DNA of 49,491 nt. It comes from Oscillospiraceae bacterium. Lineage in GTDB: Bacteria; Bacillota; Clostridia; Oscillospirales; Ruminococcaceae. This document shows positions 9,507-17,869 of the stretch, piece after piece (position 1 is the stretch's first letter; every line of letters starts with the position of its first letter). A program made the translations under genes and the position numbers. The notes beneath the pieces are model-generated. The model made no database searches and was not told the origin of the DNA. It worked only from the letters and a program-made list of their open reading frames with translations. The stretch is from contig JAQVCU010000008.1 in the NCBI GenBank assembly GCA_028689635.1, positions 1-49,491 of the forward strand, in the 5' to 3' direction.

Positions 9507-10223
9507 ATGCTGGGTACGGTCGTCAACGCCGGGGGAATTATCGTCGGTTCCCTTTTGGGCGCGCTGCTGAAAAAGCGCATCAACGTTTCCTCGATGGAGA
9601 CGGTGAATAAACTGATGGGGATCACCATCCTGATCTTTGGCTTCAATGGGATCATCAGCTCTATGTTCCATGTGGAGGCGGACGGGACGCTGGTTTCCCA
9701 AGGCGGCCTTTTGCTGCTGGCCAGCGTGGTGGCGGGCACCTTTTTGGGCAGCGCCCTGCGCCTGGAAGAACGGCTGGCCGGGCTGGGCGGCTGGGTGGAG
9801 CGAAAATTCCATTTTCAGGGTTTTGCCAAAGGTTTTGTCAGCTCGTCCATCCTTTACTGCACCGGGGCAATGGCCATTATCGGCGCCATCAACGACAGCC
9901 TTCGGGGCGACCCCAGCACCCTGGTGGCCAAGGCCATTATGGACGCCACCATTTCGGTGGTAGCGGCCGCCGCCATGGGGATCTCCGTCGCTTTCTCCGC
10001 CGTCTCGGTTTTTATCTACCAGGGGTCGATCTTCCTTTTTGCCGGGATGCTGGAGCCGTATATTTCGGCCGCGATGTTAAATGATATCTCTATGGTAGGT
10101 TACGCGCTGCTGCTTTGCATCGGATTTAACTTTGCCTGCGGCAGCAAGATCAAAACCGCCGATACTCTGCCATCTTTGCTGGTTCCCGTCCTGTTTAATA
10201 TGCTGTTAATGTGGAAAAAATAG
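9507..10223 (+). CDS. DUF554 family membrane protein (YdfK-like)
   Basis: 238 residues with about six to seven hydrophobic segments. The opening MLGTVVNAGGIIVGSLLG, the segment SSILYCTGAMAIIGAI and the end TLPSLLVPVLF are typical of DUF554 (YdfK/YqgA) proteins, which are inner-membrane proteins of unknown, possibly transport, function. Soluble parts are short. The start has a ggaggaaggg Shine-Dalgarno and its own promoter upstream. It is a stand-alone gene; HPr behind it has a separate promoter. Confidence 0.88.
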   Translation: MLGTVVNAGGIIVGSLLGALLKKRINVSSMETVNKLMGITILIFGFNGIISSMFHVEADGTLVSQGGLLLLASVVAGTFLGSALRLEERLAGLGGWVERKFHFQGFAKGFVSSSILYCTGAMAIIGAINDSLRGDPSTLVAKAIMDATISVVAAAAMGISVAFSAVSVFIYQGSIFLFAGMLEPYISAAMLNDISMVGYALLLCIGFNFACGSKIKTADTLPSLLVPVLFNMLLMWKK

Positions 10224-10319
10224 TGGGAATTATGCACAAACGAGCCCCTGACAACCACTCCGCAACTGGAAAAGGTTTAGAATTTGGCTCGAAAAGAAGA
10301 GAAAGATGGGTACAGTGCG

Positions 10320-10347
10320 TTGACGAACTGCCCGGGTATGATATAAT
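10320..10347 (+). promoter_or_regulatory. Strong sigma-A promoter of the HPr gene
   Basis: TTGACG (10320-10325) and TATAAT (10342-10347) are spaced by 16 bases, and the -10 is extended (TGA-TATAAT). It lies 70 bases before the HPr start and is close to consensus, fitting a highly expressed gene. Confidence 0.75.
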
Positions 10348-10416
10348 AAACAATAGTTGAAGGTTACTGTTCGCAGAATATGGGACATTAAGTTTGAGAA
10401 TCAGGAGAGTATGAAA

Positions 10417-10680
10417 ATGTTTGTTAAAGATGTATTGGTGCAGAACCAGGTCGGTCTTCACGCCCGTCCCGCCACTTTTTTTATTCAGAAAGCCAATGAA
10501 TACAAATCCTCCATCTGGGTGGAGAAGGATGAGCGCAGAGTAAACGCCAAAAGCCTTTTGGGCGTGCTGTCCCTGGGCATTGTAGGCGGCACCACGATCC
10601 GCGTGATCGCCGACGGCGCAGACGAGGAGCAGGCGGTGGAAGGCCTGGTCAAGCTGGTCGAATCCGGCTTCGCCGAATAA
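10417..10680 (+). CDS. ptsH: HPr phosphocarrier protein
   Basis: An HPr-family protein of 87 residues, the canonical length. HPr relays phosphate from enzyme I to sugar permeases of the PTS, and in Firmicutes its Ser46-phosphorylated form is the co-repressor of CcpA. Counting from ATG 10417 puts the phosphoryl-accepting His exactly at 15 (GLHARPA) and the regulatory Ser exactly at 46 (NAKSLLG), which decides the start against the ATG six bases earlier. The Shine-Dalgarno aggaga is 8 bases upstream. Because His15 is present it is not a Crh-type protein. No enzyme I gene is nearby; a terminator follows, so it is transcribed alone. Confidence 0.92.
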   Translation: MFVKDVLVQNQVGLHARPATFFIQKANEYKSSIWVEKDERRVNAKSLLGVLSLGIVGGTTIRVIADGADEEQAVEGLVKLVESGFAE

Positions 10681-10700
10681 TTTTTGCAGGAACCCATCAA

Positions 10701-10730
10701 ATGCGCCGCCGTGTATGGCGGCGCATTTTT
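10701..10730 (+). terminator. Rho-independent terminator after HPr
   Basis: Perfect 10-base stem ATGCGCCGCC / GGCGGCGCAT with a 6-base loop, followed by five T. Confidence 0.88.
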
Positions 10731-10871
10731 GTATAAGGGGAGCCAACCGCCCGGTGCGGGAGCTTCCGGGAACTGTCCGCCGAAAAAGCGGCAAAGGCAA
10801 GCTGCGCCAACGCGGCGCGGCCGGTGGTTCTTATTTGCACGATACTGCCAATCAAGGGCGGAGGGCTGGAT

Positions 10872-12704
10872 ATGGACAATCCACGGCTGGAATACCTGCG
10901 CGATAAGGTAAAGCTGCTCCCCAAGGAGCCGGGCGTCTACCTGATGCGGGACAAAAGCGAAAAGATCATTTATGTGGGCAAAGCCAAAGCCCTGCGCAAC
11001 CGCGTCTCCAGCTATTTCCGCAGCGTGGAAAAGCACACGGAGAAGGTCTACCGCATGGTGGAGAACGTCTACGACTTTAATACCATCGTCACCGACAGCG
11101 AGTTTGAAGCCCTGGTGCTGGAGTGCAGCCTGATCAAACAGTATGCCCCAAAATACAACATCCTGCTCAAGGACGATAAGGGCTATCATTACATCAAGGT
11201 GACCCAGCCGGAGGGCTGGAGCCGTCTTCAGGCGGCCATGCAGCTGCAGGAGGACGGAGCCCGCTACATTGGGCCGTATATCTCCTCCTATGTGGTGCGC
11301 CAGACGGTGGAAGAGGCAAACAGGGCGTTTCAGCTGCCCACCTGTACCCGCCGCTTCCCGCAGGATTTTAAAAAAGGCCGCCCCTGTCTGAATTTTTATA
11401 TCAAACAATGTATGGGCGTTTGCCGGGGAAGGGTCTCTTTGGAGGAGTACCGGGAACGGGTCTCCCAGGCGCTGGATTTTATCCGCGGTGGTTCCAGCAA
11501 GGCCATCGAACGCCTGACCGGGCTGATGGAGCAGGCCAGCGAATCCCTGGAATTTGAAAAGGCTGCCGGCTATCGGGACCGTATCCAGGCCATCCAGCGG
11601 ATCACGGAGCACCAGAAGGTGGTGTTTTCTAAAACGCCGGAACAGGATGTGGTGGCCTTTGCCCAAACAGACCGCATGACCGCGGCGGCGATCCTCAAAT
11701 TCCGTGCGGAACGGCTGGTGGATAAGGAGGACTTCCTGCTGCAGGAGGCGGGGGAACTCTCCGCCATCCGTCTGGAATTCCTCACCGGGTATTACGACGC
11801 CGATATTCCCCGGATCATTTCGGTGGACGGCGAGGTGGAGGACCGGGAGTTGGCGGAGCGCCTGTTTACCCAAAAGGCGGGGAGAAAGGTCTCCATCAAC
11901 CTTCCCCAGCGGGGGGATAACGCCCGTCTGGTGGAGATGGCGATGAACAACGCCGCCCAGCGCCTGGCCCAGGAGACCTCCCGCAGCAACCGGGATGTGG
12001 CGGCGCTGGATGAGCTGGCGCGGCTGCTGGGGCTGCCGCAGCCCCCGGTGTACATCGAGGCCTACGATATCTCCAACATCGGCACGGGGACGATGGTGGC
12101 GGGCATTGTGGCTTTTGAAAACGGGAAGCCCTGCCGGGACGCATATAAAAAATTCAACATTGACGGCCGCGCGGCCCCCGACGATTACGCCTGTATGCGG
12201 GAAGTCATCACCCGGCGGTTTTCCCATTATGAAGAGGAGCGGGAAACCGGCCGGGGCTTTGGCCGGCTGCCGGATCTGATCCTGCTGGACGGCGGCAGGG
12301 GGCATGTGGCGGCGGTAAAGCCGGTGCTGGACGCCATGGGTTTTGCCATTCCCCTTTTTGGCATGGTAAAGGACGACCGGCATCGCACCCGGGCCATCGC
12401 CGGGGACGGAGGGGAGATCGCCATTTCCGTCCAAAAAAGCGCGTTCGATCTGGTGACCCGCATTCAGGACGAGGTGCACCGGTTTGCCATCAGTTACTCC
12501 CGTTCCAAACACCGCAAGGGCGCTTTGGAGCTGACCCTTACCCGCGCCCCCGGTATCGGCCCCGCCCGTGCCCGGGAACTTTACCGCCGGTTTAAGACCC
12601 TGAAAGCCATCCAAAGCGCTACGGTGGAGGAACTTCAGGAAACCCCGGGGATGACCCGTCCGGCGGCCGAAGCCCTTCACCGGTATTTGAAAGAGGCGGA
12701 GTAA
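10872..12704 (+). CDS. uvrC: Excinuclease ABC subunit C
   Basis: The nucleotide-excision-repair endonuclease of 610 residues that makes both incisions around the lesion after loading by UvrA/UvrB. Domains in order: N-terminal GIY-YIG nuclease (PGVYLMRD, IIYVGKAKALRNRV), a Cys-rich segment around CLNFYIKQCMGVC, a UVR motif that binds UvrB (FEKAAGYRDRI), the RNase H-like C-nuclease (EAYDISNIGTG, LILLDGGRGH) and a C-terminal tandem HhH (APGIGPARAREL). ATG 10872 has a ggaggg Shine-Dalgarno at 10859-10864; earlier in-frame codons are not family-like. Confidence 0.95.
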   Translation: MDNPRLEYLRDKVKLLPKEPGVYLMRDKSEKIIYVGKAKALRNRVSSYFRSVEKHTEKVYRMVENVYDFNTIVTDSEFEALVLECSLIKQYAPKYNILLKDDKGYHYIKVTQPEGWSRLQAAMQLQEDGARYIGPYISSYVVRQTVEEANRAFQLPTCTRRFPQDFKKGRPCLNFYIKQCMGVCRGRVSLEEYRERVSQALDFIRGGSSKAIERLTGLMEQASESLEFEKAAGYRDRIQAIQRITEHQKVVFSKTPEQDVVAFAQTDRMTAAAILKFRAERLVDKEDFLLQEAGELSAIRLEFLTGYYDADIPRIISVDGEVEDRELAERLFTQKAGRKVSINLPQRGDNARLVEMAMNNAAQRLAQETSRSNRDVAALDELARLLGLPQPPVYIEAYDISNIGTGTMVAGIVAFENGKPCRDAYKKFNIDGRAAPDDYACMREVITRRFSHYEEERETGRGFGRLPDLILLDGGRGHVAAVKPVLDAMGFAIPLFGMVKDDRHRTRAIAGDGGEIAISVQKSAFDLVTRIQDEVHRFAISYSRSKHRKGALELTLTRAPGIGPARARELYRRFKTLKAIQSATVEELQETPGMTRPAAEALHRYLKEAE

Positions 12705-12714
12705 AGGAAAAGTG

Positions 12715-12743
12715 TTGACAAGCTTCGGGGATTGCCCGATAAT
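12715..12743 (+). promoter_or_regulatory. Sigma-A promoter ahead of rsmD
   Basis: A perfect TTGACA (12715-12720), a 17-base spacer and GATAAT (12738-12743, 5 of 6) sit just after the uvrC stop. This suggests the rsmD-coaD group is transcribed independently of uvrC. Confidence 0.75.
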
Positions 12744-12792
12744 AATATTATTAGAGAAAGCAGATCGATCTGTATCGATGAGGATGGAAGCC

Positions 12793-13341
12793 ATGAGAAT
12801 TATTACCGGTTCCGCCAGAGGCCGCAAACTGACCGCCCCGGAGGGGCTGACGGCCCGGCCCACCACCGAGATGGTAAAAGAGGCGGTTTTTTCCGCTGTT
12901 CATTTTGAAGTTCCGGGCGCACGGGTGCTGGATCTGTTCGCCGGTTCGGGACAGATGGGCCTGGAGGCCCTCAGCCGCGGCGCCGCCAGCGCCGTGTTTG
13001 TAGAAAACGCCAGGATCTGTTTAGAGGCGGTGCGCGGCAATGTGGAGGCCTGCGGCTTCCAGGAGAAGGGCCGTGTGCTGGCCATGGACGCCGTTTCCTA
13101 TATCCAGTCCAGCGACGAGACCTTCGATATCGCGTTTCTGGATCCGCCCTACCGGCAAGGCCTGGTGGCGGCGGTGCTTCCCCATGTGGCGGAGCGGATG
13201 TCGGACAGGGGCGTCATCATCTGTGAGACCGACCGCGGTGAAGAGCTGCCAGAGGCGGTGGGAGGGTTTGTGCTCTCCAGGGTGAAACGCTACAGCAAGA
13301 CGAAGGTCCATTTTTACCGCCGTCCGGAAAACGAAGAATAG
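12793..13341 (+). CDS. rsmD: 16S rRNA (guanine966-N2)-methyltransferase RsmD
   Basis: 182 residues, the usual size. It methylates G966 of 16S rRNA using S-adenosylmethionine. It has the family start MRIITGSARGRKL, the SAM-binding motif I VLDLFAGSGQMGLEALSRGA and the catalytic motif IV DPPY in FLDPPYRQG. ATG 12793 is chosen because the family begins at this MRI; the preceding 27 in-frame codons contain the promoter. Gene order rsmD-coaD is common in Firmicutes. Confidence 0.93.
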   Translation: MRIITGSARGRKLTAPEGLTARPTTEMVKEAVFSAVHFEVPGARVLDLFAGSGQMGLEALSRGAASAVFVENARICLEAVRGNVEACGFQEKGRVLAMDAVSYIQSSDETFDIAFLDPPYRQGLVAAVLPHVAERMSDRGVIICETDRGEELPEAVGGFVLSRVKRYSKTKVHFYRRPENEE

Positions 13342-13351
13342 GGGTAATGCC

Positions 13352-13831
13352 ATGAAAACCGCTGTTTGCCCGGGAAGTTTCGACCCGGTGACCAAGGGGC
13401 ATCTCGATATCATCACGCGGGCGAGCAGGCTGTTTGACCGGGTGATCGTGCTGGTGGTGACCAACGCCGCCAAGACCCCCAGCTTTACCAAGGAAGAGCG
13501 CATGTCCCTGATCCGCCGGGTGACGGGGGATCTGCTCAACGTGGAGGTGGAGACCTATTCCGGCCTTCTGGCAGATTACGTCCGCGACGTAGGCGCTGTG
13601 GCCATTGTCAAAGGCCTGCGGGCGGTATCGGATTTTGAATACGAGTTTCAGATGGCCCTGGCCAACAAAAAGCTGAACCCCGAGGCGGACACCTTGTTTT
13701 TGACCACCGCCGCGGAAAACATGTATCTGAGCTCCAGCATCGTCAAGCAGATCGCCCAGTTCGGCGGGGATATCTCCGATTTTCTGCCGGAGCAGATCGT
13801 AAGAGAAGTGAAAAACCGGCTGTGCCCCTGA
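13352..13831 (+). CDS. coaD: Phosphopantetheine adenylyltransferase
   Basis: 159 residues. It catalyses the penultimate step of coenzyme A synthesis, joining 4'-phosphopantetheine and ATP to give dephospho-CoA. The nucleotidyltransferase signature is complete: PGSFDPVTKGHLDII with the TxGH motif, KGLRAVSDFEYE in the substrate loop and the C-terminal SSSIVKQIAQFGGDIS. It lies 10 bases after rsmD, with a gggg-rich Shine-Dalgarno. Confidence 0.95.
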   Translation: MKTAVCPGSFDPVTKGHLDIITRASRLFDRVIVLVVTNAAKTPSFTKEERMSLIRRVTGDLLNVEVETYSGLLADYVRDVGAVAIVKGLRAVSDFEYEFQMALANKKLNPEADTLFLTTAAENMYLSSSIVKQIAQFGGDISDFLPEQIVREVKNRLCP

Positions 13832-13872
13832 ATAACGGGGATAGGCCCATTGGAATACAGGAGGAACGGAAC

Positions 13873-14358
13873 ATGAACATCGACGAAATCCTTGACGTAA
13901 TGGACGACATGCTGGATCGGGCCTGGAACCTGCCCCTTACCGGCGGACGCTGCGTAGTGGACGAGGAACGGGTGCGGGATCTGATCGACGACATCCGCCT
14001 GAACATCCCCAACGAGATCAAGCAGGCAAAGCAGATCGTCTCCGACCGCACCGAGATCATCAATGTGGCGAAAAACGAGGCGGATTCCATCGTTCGCAAA
14101 GCGGAGGAGCGCGCCAAATATCTGGTGTCGGAAGCGGAGATCAGCAAACAGGCCAAAGCCCGCGCCGAGGAGATCCTGGCTCAGTCCCGGATGAAATCCC
14201 GTGAGATGCGGCAGGCCACCCAGGAATTTGTGGATACCATCCTGAAAAACACCGAGGACACGCTGAGCAAATCCCTCAGCGACGTCCATACCACCCGTCA
14301 GGCGCTGCGCAACCCTGCCCGGGCTGCCCAGCCGGAGCAGGAGGAGCAGAAAAAATGA
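13873..14358 (+). CDS. Coiled-coil ATPase-subunit-like protein
   Basis: 161 residues, almost entirely helical and strongly charged. A short N-terminal segment (NIDEILDVMDDMLDRAW) is followed by a long coiled coil from about residue 45 to 130, rich in A, E, K and R. Clostridial proteins of this kind next to coaD are usually named 'ATPase' or 'V-type ATPase subunit-like' because of coiled-coil resemblance to ATP synthase b/H stalks and DivIVA. No ATP-binding motif is present, so that name is not evidence of function. The start has a strong caggaggaac Shine-Dalgarno. It overlaps the next gene by four bases (ATGA). Confidence 0.8.
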   Translation: MNIDEILDVMDDMLDRAWNLPLTGGRCVVDEERVRDLIDDIRLNIPNEIKQAKQIVSDRTEIINVAKNEADSIVRKAEERAKYLVSEAEISKQAKARAEEILAQSRMKSREMRQATQEFVDTILKNTEDTLSKSLSDVHTTRQALRNPARAAQPEQEEQKK

Positions 14359-14876
14359 GCGCAGTGATGGAAAATATCCTTACCCGTAGAAGCTGCCGCA
14401 GCTATAGCGCCAAACAGCTTTCGGAAGAGCAGCTGGGCCTGATCCTCAAAGCGGGCCTTTGGGCCCCCAGCGGGATGAACCGCCAGCCCTGGCAGTTTAC
14501 CGTGGTGCAAAGCCCGGAGAACCTGGCCCGTCTGGACAAAACGGTGCTCAAATCCATGGGTGCGCAGGAGCGCGGCTCCTTTTTCTACCATGCCCCGACC
14601 CTGGTGATGGTCTCCGCCCCGGAGGATGTTTTTACGGCGGCGGCGGACTGCGCGCTGGCCCTGGGCAACATGATGCTGGAAGCCCATGAACTGGGCGCGG
14701 CCTCCTGCTGGATCCACGGCGTCACCCGTACCCGGGACGACCGGGAAGTCCGGGAGCTGCTCACAGAGCTGGGCGTCCCGCCGGAGCACGCGGTGCTGGG
14801 TTCCCTGGCCCTGGGCTTTGCGGACGGCCCCTATAAAGAGGTTCCCCGCAAGGACGTTGTGGTGCTGAGAAAATAA
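14355..14876 (+). CDS. Nitroreductase-family FMN protein
   Basis: 173 residues of the nitroreductase fold. Visible motifs are the N-terminal RRSCRSYSAKQL (RxSxR, FMN phosphate binding), APSGMNRQPWQF (FMN contacts), and GAASCWIHG with the final SLALGFADG of the C-terminal half. It is a flavin oxidoreductase using NAD(P)H; the substrate is unknown. It is coupled to the coiled-coil gene by an ATGA overlap and followed by a terminator. Confidence 0.88.
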   Translation: MSAVMENILTRRSCRSYSAKQLSEEQLGLILKAGLWAPSGMNRQPWQFTVVQSPENLARLDKTVLKSMGAQERGSFFYHAPTLVMVSAPEDVFTAAADCALALGNMMLEAHELGAASCWIHGVTRTRDDREVRELLTELGVPPEHAVLGSLALGFADGPYKEVPRKDVVVLRK

Positions 14877-14891
14877 CAGAATATCGTAAGT

Positions 14892-14927
14892 GCCCGGACA
14901 GGCTTTGCCTGCCCGGGCCTTTTTTTG
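14892..14927 (+). terminator. Rho-independent terminator
   Basis: GCCCGGACAGGC pairs with GCCTGCCCGGGC (one mismatch) around a TTT loop and is followed by seven T. Confidence 0.85.
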
Positions 14928-14972
14928 CCCGCCGGACGGGGAAGCGGACATGTTCTAAACCGCGGCGCGGCC

Positions 14973-14985
14973 CCATATAGATAGG
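14973..14985 (+). promoter_or_regulatory. Candidate sporulation-sigma -10 element before spoIIIAA
   Basis: CCATATAGATAGG resembles the sigma-E -10 consensus (CATACAnT). The identical 13 bases occur at 35649-35661 ahead of the polysaccharide deacetylase gene. No convincing -35 is visible here. spoIIIA is a mother-cell sigma-E operon in Bacillus, so the position is right, but the call rests on similarity only. Confidence 0.4.
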
Positions 14986-15052
14986 TCAGGGGACAACCCG
15001 ATCCATCCCCCGGCGGCGGGAGCCGCCGGAGACAAAAAAGGAGCGAAGACGA

Positions 15053-16087
15053 TTGGAACAGATGCAGCAGCGTTTTTTGCAGGCGGCCTCCATGCTGCCG
15101 CCGCCCATTGCGGAACGGCTGGCGATCCTGCCGGTAGAGATCCAGAAGCAGGTGCGGGAGATCCGCCTGAGGCTCCAGGGCCCCGTCCATCTGAGCCTGG
15201 GGGGCCGGGAGCTTTTTTTGACGGAACAGGGGAAACTGACGGCGTCGCCCAAGGACGGTATCATGCAGGTGACCAGAGAACTCCTATCCGCCGCTTTCCG
15301 CATGATCTGCGGCTATTCGATCCATACCCATCAAAATGAGATCCGGGAGGGATTTGTCACCTTGCGGGGCGGACACCGGGCGGGGATCTGCGGCACCCGG
15401 GTGGCGGGAGAGGGGGCCGCTGCGGGGATGAGGGACATCTCCTCCCTCAACATCCGCATCGCCAGGGAGATCTTTGGGGCGGGCACCCAGGCGCTGAAGG
15501 AATTTTCCGCCGCCCACGGGGGACTTTTGCTGGCGGGGCCGCCCGGCTCTGGAAAAACCACCGTGCTGCGGGATCTGGCCCGGCAGCTAAGCGAAGGCCT
15601 GGGCGGGAGCGTCTGCAAGGTGGCTATGGTGGATGAGCGGGGGGAGTTGGCGGCGGTATGCGCTGGCGCCGCGCAAAACGACGTGGGCCCTTGTACCGAT
15701 GTTCTGGACGGGTTTTCCAAGCCCCAGGGGATCGCCATGGCGGTGCGGACTTTGGGGCCAGATGTGATCGTCTGCGACGAGCTGGGAACGCGGGAGGACG
15801 CCGAAGCCGTCCGGCAGGGGGTCCCTTTTCCACAGGCCTGGGTGCAGGCGGTGGAAAAAGAAGAAAAGCGCCTGGCCCTTTCGCCGCAGGATACCGGCTG
15901 CCTTCGGCAATGGGGCGATTTTTTAGGCGCGGCGGATCTGGAAAGCCAGCTGGAGCAGCTTCGCCTTGCCCGGGCCGTGCTGGAGCGCCAGCGGGAGGAA
16001 GCCTGGGAGCGGCAAAACAGCTTGGGCCGCCTGTACGGGACCTTAGGGGTTTTGGGCGGGGCTTTTGCGGTGATCCTGCTGTGGTAA
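15053..16087 (+). pseudogene. spoIIIAA: In-frame spoIIIAA-spoIIIAB fusion, both parts truncated
   Basis: 344 codons that read as two proteins joined. Residues 1 to about 256 are the SpoIIIAA secretion-type ATPase: Walker A GPPGSGKT at 162-169 and Walker B VIVCDELGTREDAEAV at 238-253. Normal SpoIIIAA continues about 70-80 residues with an IATAHG-type motif; this is missing. From about residue 257 (VPFPQAW) the sequence is the C-terminal half of SpoIIIAB, ending in its membrane helix LGVLGGAFAVILLW; the first roughly 80 residues and first helix of SpoIIIAB are missing. A deletion near 15815-15825 explains this. The TTG start has AAGGAG nine bases upstream. Probably non-functional, though the frame is open. 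Confidence 0.85.
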
Positions 16088-16114
16088 TCAAACGGCCGGG
16101 GGAGGCGGAAAAGG

Positions 16115-16309
16115 GTGGAAGTCGATCTGATCTTTAAAATTGCCGCCATCGGCATCATCGTGGCGGTGCTCAACCAGGTGCTGATCCGCTCCGGCCGGGA
16201 GGAGCAGGCGATGATGACCACCCTGGCCGGGCTGATCGTGGTGCTGATGATGCTGATCCACCAGATCAGCGACCTTTTCGAGACGGTCAAAACCGTGTTC
16301 GGGCTGTAA
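16115..16309 (+). CDS. spoIIIAC: Stage III sporulation protein AC
   Basis: 64 residues with two membrane helices joined by a short basic turn (RSGREEQ), the standard SpoIIIAC size. It is a membrane component of the SpoIIIA-SpoIIQ feeding channel between mother cell and forespore. The start is GTG 16115, reading (M)EVDLIFKIAAIGIIV, with a ggggaggcgg Shine-Dalgarno. The sequence looks intact. Confidence 0.9.
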   Translation: MEVDLIFKIAAIGIIVAVLNQVLIRSGREEQAMMTTLAGLIVVLMMLIHQISDLFETVKTVFGL

Positions 16310-16321
16310 GGGGGCGCTGGG

Positions 16322-16705
16322 ATGATGACCTTTTTGGGCGTCGGCGTGGTGGGAATGGCGCTGGCTGTCCTGCTCAGGCAGTATCGCCCGGAGTACGCTC
16401 CGGCGGTTTCCCTGGGAACCGGCGTGGTGATCTTTCTGGGGGTCATGTCCGGGCTGTCGCCGGTGTTTGAGGAGTTGCGGCTGCTGATGGAGAACGCCGG
16501 TCTGCCGGTGGAATACGCAGAGGTGCTCATCAAAAGCCTTGGGATCTGCTTTTTGACGCAGCTGGCGGGGGACGCCTGCCGGGACGCGGGGGAAACCGCC
16601 ATTGCCACAAAGGTGGAGCTGGCGGGAAAGGCGGGGGTGCTGGCCGTCAGCCTGCCCCTCTTCCAAAGCCTGCTGGCCCTGGTGACAACCCTGGTGGGAG
16701 GATAA
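16322..16705 (+). CDS. spoIIIAD: Stage III sporulation protein AD
   Basis: 127 residues with about four membrane helices and the family segments GVVIFLGVMSGL, YAEVLIKSLGICFLTQLAGDACRDAGE and the closing LPLFQSLLALV. It is a channel component in the mother-cell membrane. It lies 12 bases after spoIIIAC and looks intact. Confidence 0.92.
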   Translation: MMTFLGVGVVGMALAVLLRQYRPEYAPAVSLGTGVVIFLGVMSGLSPVFEELRLLMENAGLPVEYAEVLIKSLGICFLTQLAGDACRDAGETAIATKVELAGKAGVLAVSLPLFQSLLALVTTLVGG

Positions 16706-16706
16706 A

Positions 16707-17858
16707 ATGAGACGACTGACGCCCTGGATCCTGCTCCTTTTGCTGGCAATGGCCCTGGCTTTGCCGGCCCGGGCGGAACAAACCGGGGAGGAAGAGCTCG
16801 ACCGGTTGCTGGAGGAACAGATGGAGGCTTCCGGCGCGGGAGAATTGGAAGAGGCGGCGCCCCTGGCGGCGAGGGAGATCCTGGACGAGCTGGAGATCGG
16901 GCTGGAGGACTGGCGGAGCCTGCTGGAGCTTACGCCGCGGGATCTTTGCAAGGCTCTGGGAGAAATAGCGGCGCAGAGGGTGGGCGCGCCCCTGCGGCTG
17001 CTGGGGATCCTGCTGGGGGTGGTGCTCCTCTGCGCTTTTGTGGATGGGCTGAAGCTCTCTTTCGGCAGCCGGGATCTTGACCTTGTGTTCCATGCCGTGG
17101 CGGTGCTGTGCGTAACCGGCGCGGTGCTGCGCCCGGTGCTCCTCTGCGTGGAGCAGGCGGCCGCCGCCATTGAGGAATGTTCCCGGTTCATGACGGCCTT
17201 TGTCCCGGTGTTCAGCGGCGTCGTTGCCGCAGGCGGGTAGCCGGTGACGGCGGGGGCGTACCGGGCGCTGCTGTTTGCGGCGTCTCAACTGGTGGGACAG
17301 TTTGCCGCCGGGGCGTTGACGCCCTTTGTGCGCATTTATCTCGCTTTTTGTTTTGCGGCTTCCTTAACGCCGGGCCTGCATCTGGAAGCGCTGGCCAAAG
17401 CTGTCAAGACGGCGGTCAGTTGAGCGCTGGGCTTTGCGCTGACGGTCTATGTGGGGATCCTGGGATTGCAGAGCATGGTGGCGGGCGGCGGGGACGGCAT
17501 GGCCTACAAGACGGCCAAATTTTTGATCGGCAGTTTTGTGCCGGTGGTGGGCGGTTCCCTCTCCGAGGCATTGACCACCGCCCAGGGGTGTTTGAGGATG
17601 CTCAAAGGCTGGGTGGGCGCCTATGGAGTTGCCGTAGGGGCCTTGACCTTCGTGCCGGTGCTTTTGGAGATCGCCGCCTGGTATGGGGCGCTGCAGGCGG
17701 CCGCCCTGGCCGGTGATCTGGCGGGGGCGGAAAAAATCTCGAAGGTGCTGCGGGGGACGGCGGCGGCCCTGGGGCTGCTGCTTTCCATTACCCTGGTGTT
17801 GGGGCTGCTGTTTATCATAACGCTCACCATCGTCCTGTTGACGGTGTCGGGGGGATAA
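16707..17858 (+). pseudogene. spoIIIAE: spoIIIAE with two in-frame stop codons
   Basis: The reading frame spans 384 codons, the normal SpoIIIAE size, and starts with a signal peptide (LLLLLAMALALPARA). It is broken by TAG at 17238-17240 (codon 178) and TGA at 17421-17423 (codon 239). Between and after the stops the same frame still reads as SpoIIIAE: PVTAGAYRALLFAASQLVGQ, then after the TGA ALGFALTVYVGILGLQS and SFVPVVGGSLSEAL. The TGA falls where the family has a conserved Trp (TGG to TGA), and the TAG fits a CAG to TAG change. Both are single transitions. Other genes here use TAG and TGA as normal stops, so recoding is unlikely. No SpoIIIAE channel protein is expected. Confidence 0.88.
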
Positions 17859-17869
17859 AGGAGGATCGG

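Noticed and set aside
10485-12866. A 793-codon minus-strand frame across HPr, uvrC and rsmD
   Set aside because: It spans three well-identified plus-strand genes and has shadow-type composition with no start signal.
17177-17716. A 179-codon frame overlapping the damaged part of spoIIIAE, possibly a frameshifted continuation
   Set aside because: The SpoIIIAE homology stays in the original frame on both sides of the stops; this other frame is G/R-rich and lacks family motifs.
16707-17858. Stop-codon recoding (TGA as Trp, TAG as Gln) as the explanation for the stops in spoIIIAE
   Set aside because: Other clear genes in the window end with TGA (uppP, dxs) or TAG (spoIIIAG, spoIIIAH) at the expected position, and TGG is used for Trp throughout.
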